Position numbers and translations under genes: made by a program
Notes under the pieces: generated by a model
Database searches by the model: none
Told to the model about the DNA's origin: nothing
The model's input: only the letters and a program-made list of their open reading frames with translations
Source of the DNA: a virus
Length of the DNA stretch: 64,000 nt
Virus record (IMG/VR): IMGVR_UViG_3300035703_000049
Span: 1-64,000 of that record
Strand: one strand, 5' to 3'
Shown: positions 37,301 to 43,799 of the stretch, piece after piece
Layout: each line of letters begins with the position of its first letter
How positions within the stretch are numbered: position 1 is the first letter of the stretch

Positions 37301-39707
37301 CAATATCAAAATTTAAATCATAGCTATTTGTACTTCCGTCAGAAATAAAAGACCAACTTTTATCATTTGTTTCGCTTTGCGGCCTAATCCATTCAACTTT
37401 GTAAATTTTGTTTCTTACATCGGGATTAGTATCTGCTGTAAAAATTACTCTCATGCCTGGATAAAGAGGAATATCATCAACATAAAATCCTCCTAATCCA
37501 CCTAACTTCATTTGAATAGTTACAACACCGTCAATTGAAGCTGTTTGCTTTACAACCGTATAACCTTCACGTTCTTTTTCAATTTTAAATTCTTCAACCG
37601 CAGAAACAGATCCAGAAAAATTAATAATATTTTCTTCTCTGATTACTATTGGTTGTCCTTCAACTGTGCTTAAAGCATCCAGTGTTACGTTATCAATAAC
37701 ATCAACTGCTTTTTTAGCAATTTGTCCAAAGTTGTATAGTTGTAAGTTTGGATCAAATTCTAATATTGGTCTTTTAGCTCTAGCACTTGAATCAATCGTT
37801 GATAAATAATTATTATATTTTGCAGTGAGGTCTATAACATCTTTATGAAACCAACGGTTATGCCTTACCCATGCGCTTTGCTCAATACTGTTTCTTTTAA
37901 TTACAAAGTAATCTGGAGTTAGTGGAGCGTTAGTTGAGGCAGCAAATTTTTCTGTATCATAAAAATCAGTATCAAATGATATTTCAACAACATCCATCCA
38001 TGTTTCATTAGCAATTAAATCATCAATATCAACTAGTGATATAGATTCTCCTACTCCTTCTACATAATAAGATTTGTTAGCATATTCGCTTTGTATTACA
38101 TCTTCTAAAAATCTTATTTTTAATCCGTTTGTAAACCTAACACCGTTTGGACTTTCATAAGATCTTTTACCTAAGATACTACCTAAAACATCAATCTTTA
38201 AATTATTATTTTGATCAACAATTTCAATTACACCGCCAATATTTGGATCAAGTGAATCAGTATAATAAAGTCGATCTAGAGTAGATGTTATAAGTGGGAT
38301 AACTGTTAAGTCATCATTGCTATCTCTATAGATTTTTTTGTTACCATAAGCAATACCTTCCAAAACAGTAACTTTGTTATTTCTTGGAATAACTGTGCTT
38401 GGTCTTAAAACTATATAACCTTCAGAGTTAATAGTTACATCAAATAGTCCTTTTTGTTGTTCAAAAGATACAGTATCTCCTTGATCAAAACCAGTAGCAT
38501 CAAATGAAAAATCAACAGAGTCAAATGGTTCAGGATTATACCAAGATTGTTGTAAATCATATAATTCTAATTTATTAGCGTTAAAAACGGTACCAGTGAT
38601 AAAATCTTCTAATACACGATAAACATTATTTCCATACTGTATTAATTCCCCTTCAGCATATGCTTTAAATTGCTGCCAAGGTTGAGGATTTTGTCCGCTA
38701 GCTGGATCTTTCAAAAATACTAATTTTTTACCATCAAGCATTCTCTGACCATCAATGCCGCCAAATAAAGTAATGATGTCATCGTACTTTTTATAATGCA
38801 CTTCATTATAACGCAATGCTCGATTTCTATTACTCGCATACGCAACTAAGTTTGTATTTGTAAAATCTGGCATACGCAAGAAGAAATCTTGTGCATCTGC
38901 TTCTGGAACTCTAAATGTAATTGTTCCTACATCGTCCCCGTTATTTTCAACACCAAAAACATCTCTAGTGCTTAAGTTATTTTGCCAAGATAGCTGTTCA
39001 GTTGTGCCAGGTGCAGTTTGTATAAAGAATCCGTGCCCCGTTTGATTAACTTGGAATGTATAAGTTCCGCCTCTAGCCAAACGTATAGTTGGATTTAACT
39101 TAGTACCAGTAATGTTAAACTTAATTCCATCTTCTCTAACACGTTGAAAAACATTTTCGCTAGTGTCAAATCCTTTTAAATCAAAATTTTCTTTTTCGTA
39201 TTCACCGTTAACAATTTGATACAGTGTTGGAGGTGTAACAGTTATATCTAATTCTAATGGTATTTCTGTAGCAAATACTGTAACAGAATCTGGTCCATTT
39301 GGTAACCAATAGTAAGAGCTGTAGTTTAAAAATTTATCATAATCAATAAATGCGTCGTAGTTATATGTAAAATCATCAAATAATCTAGAATGATTGTTAG
39401 TAAATCCACCAAGCACGTCAATGCGTCTTAATAAATCAACATACCCGGATGTAAATGATACTTTACCATTTTCATCAACATAAGTTGTATGTGGTTCAAG
39501 TTGATAGTTTTGTCTTAGATCGCTAAATTCGTTGATAAAAGAATCGTTAGCACCAGCAACTGGACTAAATCTACGCCCAACATAACCATCTAATCTTCTT
39601 AGTTCTGGTTCACTAATTAATTGATCTACAGTGGCATGTAAAAATTTATCATTTACTTCAGTCCTGAAGACGTTTGGTAAAAAGTCTAAAGATCTTCTAT
39701 ATGCCAT
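25383..39707 (-). CDS. Giant mosaic baseplate/tail structural protein (4774 aa)
   Basis: One uninterrupted frame of 14.3 kb. Around residues 200-290 there is a cupredoxin-like beta domain (PTIRLARGGTYTFQVN, GTITFRVPEADA). Modules with W....Y..G(D/E).I.Y recur near residues 340, 1990 and 3975, reminiscent of carbohydrate-binding CBM5/12-type motifs. Between about 2400 and 3090 seven FG-GAP-like repeats are visible (such as FGYNVVLSNDGNWLAVGQPG, FGQSLELTDG..IIIGAPN, EYGKSIAINAS.IYIGAPGDD), with a beta-domain insertion after the third. GEGYTAPPTLTLVG lies near 3760. It directly follows gp6, where T4 has gp7, so a baseplate-periphery or adhesion role is inferred. Length and coding are certain; function is not. 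Confidence 0.85.
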   Translation of the reverse strand: MAYRRSLDFLPNVFRTEVNDKFLHATVDQLISEPELRRLDGYVGRRFSPVAGANDSFINEFSDLRQNYQLEPHTTYVDENGKVSFTSGYVDLLRRIDVLGGFTNNHSRLFDDFTYNYDAFIDYDKFLNYSSYYWLPNGPDSVTVFATEIPLELDITVTPPTLYQIVNGEYEKENFDLKGFDTSENVFQRVREDGIKFNITGTKLNPTIRLARGGTYTFQVNQTGHGFFIQTAPGTTEQLSWQNNLSTRDVFGVENNGDDVGTITFRVPEADAQDFFLRMPDFTNTNLVAYASNRNRALRYNEVHYKKYDDIITLFGGIDGQRMLDGKKLVFLKDPASGQNPQPWQQFKAYAEGELIQYGNNVYRVLEDFITGTVFNANKLELYDLQQSWYNPEPFDSVDFSFDATGFDQGDTVSFEQQKGLFDVTINSEGYIVLRPSTVIPRNNKVTVLEGIAYGNKKIYRDSNDDLTVIPLITSTLDRLYYTDSLDPNIGGVIEIVDQNNNLKIDVLGSILGKRSYESPNGVRFTNGLKIRFLEDVIQSEYANKSYYVEGVGESISLVDIDDLIANETWMDVVEISFDTDFYDTEKFAASTNAPLTPDYFVIKRNSIEQSAWVRHNRWFHKDVIDLTAKYNNYLSTIDSSARAKRPILEFDPNLQLYNFGQIAKKAVDVIDNVTLDALSTVEGQPIVIREENIINFSGSVSAVEEFKIEKEREGYTVVKQTASIDGVVTIQMKLGGLGGFYVDDIPLYPGMRVIFTADTNPDVRNKIYKVEWIRPQSETNDKSWSFISDGSTNSYDLNFDIDEPSRLKVFVNGISAGAQGYFWSYVASTQSLVFSSTIPPDESIISVSIEFEDQIHLVLADDGDDVVEGDTVLIKQGLNNQGKTYHFVNGVWVVSQQKTKVNQSPKFDLYDQNKKSFGDVNVYTSSTFNGNNLFGYETGTSIVDPVLGFKLKYRNINNIGDIVFSDFITKDSFIYRQNQQSITKSTIGGKVKVNAPDRTFTFRNQWRKVRQKSRQLQLQTYFATEYQRNLFRLNAFPMGTNQEMLTNVIVYVNNNLLYTNHYDLQIEDNIAYLLLDRNLNVGDKIDIKVASLESNENSVYEPPLNYTNNPFNKEITELTLGQMRTHIIKCLEDIPNLSDESLSEFNLRDTLDVKTFRGNILQHDGASHLANFFLNSPQANFVNATINAQREYARYKNRLLQLINELYVVGEPANQTLDRALSEIVANKNKNFPYFTSDMIPYGNDYTRRIYQVVDNRLDTYDLTEIFDPTVASNKAVLVYLNNVQLLINRDYIFSTTRPVIELDLTSITLVEGDILEIREYTTTDGSYIPATPTKLGLYPLYIPMIVNDGYGENTRQMIRGHDGSLTALFGDIRDAVLLEFETRIYNNIKVKYDVNRFDIWDYIAGAFRQTDYTTAEFNSILSSHFSAWSGANAIAVSDYRQFVANDPFTYNYGRFTNRVDGELMPASSWRGIYKYYFDTDAPHLRPWEMLGFADKPDWWEESYGPAPYTSGNTVLWDDIEAGKILFGERAGIDARFERPSLSKILPVDGSGELLSPIDCVTKDINELDVSGFFKFGDIGPVENAWRQSSEYPFVIQLAIALMKPAEYFGVNIDTNNQIIDLDDEQRIFSKTGIRDFSNEFVQNEIDLEGNVARVHSYINWISDYCKCRGLDITKNIGQIIRKLESKLGYKVAGYTDKKYLKIITEQYTPASNNPGVIIPDDDFDIVLNKSAPIFNLTYSGVIVTKTVDGYSVTGYDDNKPYFTIEASAENENKTYIKVGKLAIIKYNDGTGELYRVPYGTEFFSIDQVGDFLISYGRYLTRQGFQFTDKLDEDASWYLDWDLAVREFLFYVQQGWDVDVAISLSPVGSKINYRSAFGVVDGLSNRPLSTRILDEDFKIVRASEYTVYRNGRDFNAKIDNTHGIYLIDLDVVEYEHILLFNNITRFNDIIYEPIIGDRQHRLRIQGFKTNDWDGSYSAAGFVINEDNVEEWKSGVNYNKGDIIFFKEEYFTASDKIPASINFELDKWIKIDYNTIKKGLLPNLANRAGLFKQYYDTNQVNLEQDAQKLAKNLIGFESRSYMEDLGISDTSQFKFYQGMLSQKGTNSNLDKLLKAKVDNFGGIVNSYEEWALRLGTYGSTDNTRNLQIELDESWAVKDPLVIELLGDNDAFPNGHKGLKSKDIFIKHVPYDKNFINNREYSKNTNDLYTAGYAQLSDVDYASPTRAALNSYVTGSDVGAGDLIWIAADRNNQWNVYRIDETDIRLESLNVISNGNATIRCVNNHNLEKNDLIFIKSDNTNPNVFGFYTVTTIVDARTFVVGTGYGSIQINPFSGFVFKLKSMKFNSSQDVAAQEPLKGWQEGDKLFIDNANNNGWRIYENQKVWEVGTNYRATFADENDNLGYAVDTDDQNYYMIAGRPGSNNGIGSVVIYSITTNGSLEEIANLTTDSVGVIGVGESVSASNDATFAAGAPNSDDIGFVVILAPSAETGEFRTQQIIASDTLDLNGEFGYNVVLSNDGNWLAVGQPGADEGYVYLYQRRFVSILPSASVTFTGDGSSTIFALIGDVANPNDVANVIVTQDGIALIPSVDYTLVGSNLVLSAAPLFGSNIVVTVSRGLPQQTIISDGSTVSYGLTGDNATPTSIYALFVEVDGVIQVPFRDYTLDLIGNQYYVTFNDVPPINVEIYIEQRTHFELVTAFTSDSANVDDRFGQSLELTDGGRQIIIGAPNTNIIDEDGSTILAENAGKVYVFDRLAETYYADGDTVEFFTAANILGMPYVYVDNKKLVEGEEYTYTIDTITLFTPPDAGALVKIETNNVVQTTELTLESANDDLEDDSGFGESIQVCPTNCSVYIGAPRKDSGKINSGKVYRFINQGRFFGVITGTVQDPIITDDSVLVINDFFVFLETGYDLDAIVDAINETAIPGVTAINDNGYLYLETNSLITGERLLITSALGQPLVDIGLEIFPHQQTINSPTDDHYVEFGKSLAIGPEADILVVGSARASTRLETTIDNKTTYFDARATSFNDIKKQSGAAWMYQFIPVANSSITNPGQFVSAQKLTNPLIDSFDEYGKSIAINASTIYIGAPGDDTTGNNTGLIFSFNNNENKKPWNTIRSNSPKVDINLINRVFLYNKETQQIVTDLDFIDPVKGKISGLAAQEITYQTSFDPAVYNNNSSGRVWGKEHVGQVWWDISQTRWIDYEQGNISNRGINWNSAFPGSTIICYEWAESILPPTQFVDEKDPTSFPRSNNFNLVSDIDPNTGIVTNRYYYWVAGKRTIPNVKNRRYSTVDLENLIANPRSTGVPFIAFVASNAVALYNCSNLLQDKNIVLSIEYDVVFNENSIHAEFQLISENDAQSIPNDRVVQKLIDSLAGSDIQGNLVPDPKLTLGEKYGIAYRPRQTIYRDRKSALKSAVEYVNLILSRIPARENKNTTNLLSFEEIPNVYTDAYDEVVNDRTELGYLNISLYPENYRVLVQVDEEVSDKWTIYKKVNNNWILEKVQSFDNRRYITTADWLKPGAIDPIVTDYTIDFSYQLISIIPSEGDTVKVKDAGNGRYVILQYTNNNYEIIKQESATYKIIDAIWDQTKFAQGFDIETFDIQIFDDWPTAEIQNILRSVYNDIFSGTEQIEKNRWFLLMMQHLLAEQKYVDYIFKTSFIKVEHRNQQAISQIPTLQKDRQDNLRKYIEEIKPYHTKIREFVNSHEGLDTANTGVTDFDIPAYYNETNGKYRSPTGLDEIDDIIFERPEYSAWLNNFTLEVESILVHNSGEGYTAPPTLTLVGTTGSGTTLDATVVNGEITKVHVNSGIGYITTPIIEIEDSSGEGAVLVPIMGNKKVRSIKDVIKFDRVPNNGGFLIQFLDEFENPVDIRDQKKSRVFGEQGVLDELLDALSGFEWIKEEASQIGWPVENASNYRIFPDDSGRIQVQYKKLPGGWTAEFLQAYLRSLGYFVGADELDISGTVVSVDGNMSLYAPTVLEWQLETRYDRGDIIVYNNKAYTLRDSVPVTTTGETFEITDFRELNADEFESHLNRTWAYYQPAAGLPGKDLGQLFAGVEYPGVKVQGASFRDEPGFDVGAYDISGLDQFIIGPEGVSVLDESVLDQTIYSNFLDTTLGTKPEDIITHGGKFVDTYSSHAPEEAIPGRVYDTLDIRVFTVPASDFADKGLGLLITTTVYDVNTDNVYPFNTTITKGDDLIVISKNYGRLDQNIDYTINFKNKTITMLKSLLTNDVLYIYAINGGGEGLIYDQEIACQENINSYTLQIDLDLIYQSLVTLNGEKIEDYELALFSQGLTTLTIDDSITLTDNDTIHVHLFYTESTEQQFVDLNTELFNVTGNVYPTNYTFTLANEIGYSYPSAEKIIVELNNNRLRPPNQKYYIGDNSTIEFDIPYTRDIDINSINESTVRVALNGEQLLPTIDWDLLPTDGSSIPRIILYSLVPTDLDLLTISLTNKAEYSLLDEKTIIISQSISLDTNDVIRVTTFTNDERLGIKTSVYQGTVESNVLTLIGFDDVGFDSVNYDSVQANLINTKIYDLPTPVNNINYLWVTLDQDAIDGGRYLLPNNDYELIENGTKIKLSNNITMFDESLLVITQFGENQQIPAVAFRLFKDLNDNWNYYRIGARSTTELARTLNITDTEIFVKDASVLAQPNTELAIPGIIMVGGERILYYGVDLENNKLTQIRRGIDGTGAVLAIPLNTLVQDASFLQRIPNAHNKVWYDQGEFDATNGLGLQYSTTEQVKFLLQDTALPISKVFDVKYLEASYVINGYVVGNLY

Positions 39708-39710
39708 TTA

Positions 39711-42700
39711 TTAATAACCCCCAATAACAGTTCTATTTTGTAAAGCAAAACCAGTTGACACTGTCGAACTTAGCGTTGCTTTTAATTTTGATGCAGTAAT
39801 TGCATCTATTAATTCTACGTCATCTACAGTCGCAGCAGAAATTAGTATTTCATCTGCTCTTGCTTTTATCTGCATAAAATCACTAAACAATAGTGTGTCA
39901 AGTTTAGGTACAATTACTATTGCTGCAAGGTCTGTACTTAATTCTTTATGCAGATATCCAGCTAATTCTGAGAAGTAAAATGTATCTCCAAAATCCCAAT
40001 TTTCTAATGCAAAGTATTTATCTATTGCATTTATTACATTATTTCTAATTTGTGTATTTGTTAGTCTTGTGCTTTCGCTTCTAACAACTTTAAAAGTTGC
40101 TTGAAGAGTTGCTTCTGCTTTTGATCCAAACAATGGTTTATATTTTACTGGATTGAACACAATTGCATCGCTTGTAGCTTTAAACTTTTCTAAACCTTGG
40201 AATAACAAAGCCATGTCTATTGTAGACATTGGACTTGGTTCCATTAGTGTGCCAGTTAAATCTTTTAGATATCTTCTATATTCTGCATCGTATGAACTTG
40301 TTAAGATATACATATCAATTATGTTTGTTGGACTTGGATCAATACGTCTATCATTTGGGCTATTATGTCTGTATTGAAACTTTAAGTAAGATCTACCAAC
40401 ACGAACAACATAATCTGTTGTTTCTCTAATTACACGCTCATCTTCATCTAATAATAATATATAAAATACTTGATCTTCATATGCGTAAAACACAGTGCCA
40501 ACAGGGTTAGCGTTTCTTCCCTCAAGTTCTATATCACTTATTGTTGGATAAGCGACCGATACTGTATTTGGATCTCTCCAACGTAATCTTTCTATATTAT
40601 CAAAATCTAAATATTTTTCTAAAAACACAAGTTTATCTAAATCAAATATAGATACATTTTCGCCTACTACTAAATCAAATACACTAGGATCATCTGGTAT
40701 ACCATCATTGTCACTGTCTGCAAATGTTACTTTAACAATAGTATCATCTTTATACCCATCTGGATAACCAACAGTGTCTGTAATTTCCATTGACAAATCT
40801 TTACCTAATGATGTAAGCCCATCTGCTGATTCATTAAACTTTAGAAACTTAACAGTATCTTTAATTACAGAACTTGTACGCGGATCATAAATCCTAGTTG
40901 CACTATCAAAATAGAATCTTGTATCTAATACGCTGCCAAAGATAAAATCTATACCTCTAGTTAATACAGTATATGTATTGCCGTTGTTTATCATTGCAAT
41001 AAACCAGTTTTCTCCTTCAATTCCTAAATTAAATTCAGAATCAACATTTAAAACCGCAGGAGAAATTGTTAACCAACGTTGAGTTAGTACATCATACTTA
41101 AGACCAAAATCTTGATTGTTTGTTATGTAATTAACAATCTCTTGCTCAACATCGTTTGTTAAATTAGTGTTATATGGTGCGTACAAACTTTCCGCAATCG
41201 CATTTGTTGGAATATTTTTGCTTAACAAAATTCCACCTACACCTGCATCATTTAGACCAAGATTATTAGTTGTGCCATCATCAACAACTGAAATTACACT
41301 TGCCCAAATTGTTGTTGTTTCGCCTAGTAGCGTTGGGACACCTGTACTTAACTGTCCTTCAACATCAAAAAACTGCCCTGTTGGTGCAACGAATTTAATT
41401 AAACAACCTGGTTTAATAAACTTTCTATTACTAGTAACAGTATCTCCAACTTGCCAAGGAATTAAGCTTTCATTTCCAAAATAACCTGTACTTACACCGC
41501 TTTCAGCAGTGCCTCTTACCCAAAATGTATTTGATAGATTATTTTTTGGAAATAGTCCATAATACAAATGTAAACTTGATTTTTTGTTAATAATTGTTCG
41601 TACATTGTTCCTAATAAATCTTCTTATATCATTTAAGTTTGTCCAAACAAATTGTGACCCTTCAGTAATCGTTGTTCGATAAATGTATCCGTCTTCACAA
41701 AATATATTAGTGCTTGAATATTTACCAGTAACATCTTTTACATCTAAGAATCTACTAATACCACTTGCTGTTCTGTTAACTGATTTAACTTTTGTTATTT
41801 CGTTGTAGCGAGTATAAGGAAACACATTATAGTCTTGTCCATTTATCATACGATTTTGTGTATAATAAAATTGTGGAGCGTTTGCTTTAATTTCTGATAA
41901 TTCTTCTCTGCCTTCTGCATTATTGATTGTATATTGCAGTGCTGCACGGATTGTAAGACCTTCAATTCTATTTTGCTTGCTAATATAGGCAATTGACAAG
42001 TTAATTCCTTGCATTGCTGCAGGAGGTATATTGTATTCAAGTGCGTTACTTACACGCACGGTTGCTCTAAATCTTCCTGTTGGAATATCAGAGAAAATAC
42101 CATCACCAAAAATTAAATCAACTTGATCATTTAATCTTGAAGATACAGAGTAAATGTTTCTTTGTTCCTGCGATATAGAATTGTAAATGATGTTGTTATC
42201 TCTTAAATTTTCAACCTTACCCCATTCTCTAAGAATGCCGCCTGCATCGCTTAATTCAAATAACCAAACATCATTATTGTTGATATTATCTAAGTTTAGT
42301 CCAACTAAACGATTTGGTAATGATTCGGTTAGAGAAAAGTCTAAATTGTTTAGTTGTCCTTGTTTGAAACCAATAAAGAATCCAGTGTTAGCACTACCAT
42401 TTCCTCGCCCATCACTTCTAAAAAGCATACCAAAGCTATCGCTAGTTTGCGGACTAACTTCATAAATTCCTTTATCAGTATCTAATCCAACATTGTAAGC
42501 TTCAAATGGGAATGTATTTCCGTTTACTGTTGCGTTGAACGGGAATACTGGAACTAAATTTGGACGCAATCTAAATTGATATAATTCGTTTAATATATCT
42601 CCAACTATTAAACTACCGCTTGGTCTGCTAATACGTTGACCTGGTTGAAGTGCGGCATTTATTACTGTAGTAAACTGTTCTTGCCAATCTAAATTAGTTG

Positions 42701-43139
42701 GATCATCCCAAAATATTGTTTGATTTGCTAAGTTTCTGCCTGAACTATCTCTTAACAATTCAGTAGTGTTTACACTAATAATTTTAAGCATTCCACTAGC
42801 ATTGATATGTCGTTTTGGACTGTAACCAAGCATAGAAGCTAAACGATAAACACTATCTCTACGTTCAGCAGTTGATAAAAAATTCTCTCTAGAATTTAAA
42901 TCCCCACGGAAAGCAAGACTTTGCCCCATAAATGCAATAAGATCAAGCATTGCGATAAATTCACTTGATTCAATGTAGTCGTTGAAATCCTCAGGATAAT
43001 AAGTCCTGAGATAATCTACCATGCTTTTTCTTAATGTTTCGTAATCATAGCTTTGAAAATCAGCAGTTCTAAATGTTGTGTAAAGTCTTTTCCAATCTTC
43101 AGCAGCAAACAAATTTGATTGACGAGTGGTTACAGCCAT
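39711..43139 (-). CDS. gp6: Baseplate wedge protein gp6
   Basis: gp6 joins neighbouring wedges into the ring of the T4 baseplate. The N-terminus shows the conserved pattern of this family in marine phages: a DY.TLR.SM..YLRTYYPEDFNDYIESSEF block (in short segments, near residues 32-62), IAMLDLIAFMGQSLAFR, then LNSRENFLSTAERR and LASMLGYSPKR. At 1142 residues it is much longer than T4 gp6 (about 660), as in cyanophage versions. It follows gp25 downstream of a possible late promoter and precedes the giant structural gene after only three bases. Confidence 0.9.
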   Translation of the reverse strand: MAVTTRQSNLFAAEDWKRLYTTFRTADFQSYDYETLRKSMVDYLRTYYPEDFNDYIESSEFIAMLDLIAFMGQSLAFRGDLNSRENFLSTAERRDSVYRLASMLGYSPKRHINASGMLKIISVNTTELLRDSSGRNLANQTIFWDDPTNLDWQEQFTTVINAALQPGQRISRPSGSLIVGDILNELYQFRLRPNLVPVFPFNATVNGNTFPFEAYNVGLDTDKGIYEVSPQTSDSFGMLFRSDGRGNGSANTGFFIGFKQGQLNNLDFSLTESLPNRLVGLNLDNINNNDVWLFELSDAGGILREWGKVENLRDNNIIYNSISQEQRNIYSVSSRLNDQVDLIFGDGIFSDIPTGRFRATVRVSNALEYNIPPAAMQGINLSIAYISKQNRIEGLTIRAALQYTINNAEGREELSEIKANAPQFYYTQNRMINGQDYNVFPYTRYNEITKVKSVNRTASGISRFLDVKDVTGKYSSTNIFCEDGYIYRTTITEGSQFVWTNLNDIRRFIRNNVRTIINKKSSLHLYYGLFPKNNLSNTFWVRGTAESGVSTGYFGNESLIPWQVGDTVTSNRKFIKPGCLIKFVAPTGQFFDVEGQLSTGVPTLLGETTTIWASVISVVDDGTTNNLGLNDAGVGGILLSKNIPTNAIAESLYAPYNTNLTNDVEQEIVNYITNNQDFGLKYDVLTQRWLTISPAVLNVDSEFNLGIEGENWFIAMINNGNTYTVLTRGIDFIFGSVLDTRFYFDSATRIYDPRTSSVIKDTVKFLKFNESADGLTSLGKDLSMEITDTVGYPDGYKDDTIVKVTFADSDNDGIPDDPSVFDLVVGENVSIFDLDKLVFLEKYLDFDNIERLRWRDPNTVSVAYPTISDIELEGRNANPVGTVFYAYEDQVFYILLLDEDERVIRETTDYVVRVGRSYLKFQYRHNSPNDRRIDPSPTNIIDMYILTSSYDAEYRRYLKDLTGTLMEPSPMSTIDMALLFQGLEKFKATSDAIVFNPVKYKPLFGSKAEATLQATFKVVRSESTRLTNTQIRNNVINAIDKYFALENWDFGDTFYFSELAGYLHKELSTDLAAIVIVPKLDTLLFSDFMQIKARADEILISAATVDDVELIDAITASKLKATLSSTVSTGFALQNRTVIGGY

Positions 43140-43164
43140 CTTTGATGTCTTTCTTTATATTAAC

Positions 43165-43173
43165 TTATTTATT
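43165..43173 (-). promoter_or_regulatory. Possible late promoter upstream of gp6
   Basis: The minus strand reads AATAAATAA 26 bases upstream of the gp6 ATG, in the 53-base gap after gp25. The leader contains AAAGAAAGACATCAAAG. It resembles the T4 late box, but the surroundings are very AT-rich, so support is modest. Confidence 0.35.
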
Positions 43174-43192
43174 TTGAAAATAATATGGTGTT

Positions 43193-43561
43193 TTAAATGC
43201 GTTCAACAACACGACGATCAAATATAAGTTTAAGTGTTTCTGTTTCGTTGCTAGAAACATACTCCAAGCGTAATTCAATTAGTATTCCGTGTTCAAATTG
43301 ATCCACTAAAATTTGATCTACACGCAGTCTTGGATCGTACCGTGCTATCCTAGTTACATCATCTACAATAGCAGCGCGTAATTGTTCTGTGTAAGGTTCA
43401 AAAATACTGTCCCAAATAATAGTCCCAAAATTTGGTTGCATTAGCTTTTCGCCCCTGCGTATGTAAAAATGATTAATTAAATCACGCTTAATTAAGTCTG
43501 CGTCTGTAAGTGTTACGCTTTTGTTTTGATCAATTGTAGAATAACCAACATATAGTGCCAT
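43193..43561 (-). CDS. gp25: Baseplate wedge protein gp25 (gpW/gp25 family)
   Basis: gp25 is the small sheath-initiating wedge protein conserved in contractile tails and type VI secretion. It has 122 residues (T4 gp25 has 132). The family pattern is clear: DLI(K)RDLINHFYIRRGEKLMQP with the RxGEkl..P motif, FGTIIWDSIFEP, and RYDPRLRVD, then an alternating beta C-terminus (ILIELRLEYV). Its ATG is five bases from an AATAAATA box with no room for a Shine-Dalgarno, so the late transcript may start at the ATG. gp6 follows. Confidence 0.92.
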   Translation of the reverse strand: MALYVGYSTIDQNKSVTLTDADLIKRDLINHFYIRRGEKLMQPNFGTIIWDSIFEPYTEQLRAAIVDDVTRIARYDPRLRVDQILVDQFEHGILIELRLEYVSSNETETLKLIFDRRVVERI

Positions 43562-43566
43562 AGTTC

Positions 43567-43575
43567 TATTTATTA
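43567..43575 (-). promoter_or_regulatory. Late promoter of gp25, predicted leaderless
   Basis: The minus strand reads TAATAAATA, then five bases (GAACT) and the gp25 ATG. T4 late transcription starts about six bases after the last A of TATAAATA, so the first transcribed base would be the A of the ATG. It is back to back with the sigma70-like promoter at 43577-43604. Confidence 0.55.
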
Positions 43576-43576
43576 G

Positions 43577-43604
43577 TTGACAATAGCGTATTTTCTAATA
43601 AAAT
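43577..43604 (+). promoter_or_regulatory. Sigma70-like promoter of the 62-aa gene, leaderless
   Basis: A consensus TTGACA (43577-43582), a 16-base spacer and TAAAAT (43599-43604) are followed after six bases by the ATG at 43611. The predicted transcription start falls on the ATG, matching the layout found before gp46, gp47 and the radical-SAM operon. Confidence 0.62.
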
Positions 43605-43610
43605 TTTAGT

Positions 43611-43799
43611 ATGAAACAAGATCAAATTTATTCAACAACATTTAATTTACTTAAAAGAAGTCATAATCAACCAATTGAAATGACGTTTGCTGACTTAGTG
43701 GATGAGTTAGAAAAGCTAAACGCCTTACCAAAAGAAACTGTTTGGCAAATGCGTTTAGCTATCTTACATACTGAACAAGAAAGAGTTATGGCCACCTAG
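43611..43799 (+). CDS. Small unknown protein between gp25 and gp5 (62 aa)
   Basis: I do not recognise a family. It is short, largely helical and amphipathic (FADLVDELEKLNALPKETVWQMRLAIL). It is the only plus-strand gene inside the minus-strand baseplate block, and it has its own good promoter with no leader. Its end overlaps the end of gp5 by 14 bases, tail to tail. The isolated sigma70-like promoter suggests expression apart from, and probably before, the late tail genes; a regulatory role is a guess. Confidence 0.6.
   Translation: MKQDQIYSTTFNLLKRSHNQPIEMTFADLVDELEKLNALPKETVWQMRLAILHTEQERVMAT

Noticed and set aside
25383-39707. The 14.3-kb frame as an assembly artefact or fused genes
   Set aside because: There is no internal stop, codon use and composition stay uniform, domains are in register, and the gene is bounded by normal short gaps to gp6 and the fibre gene.
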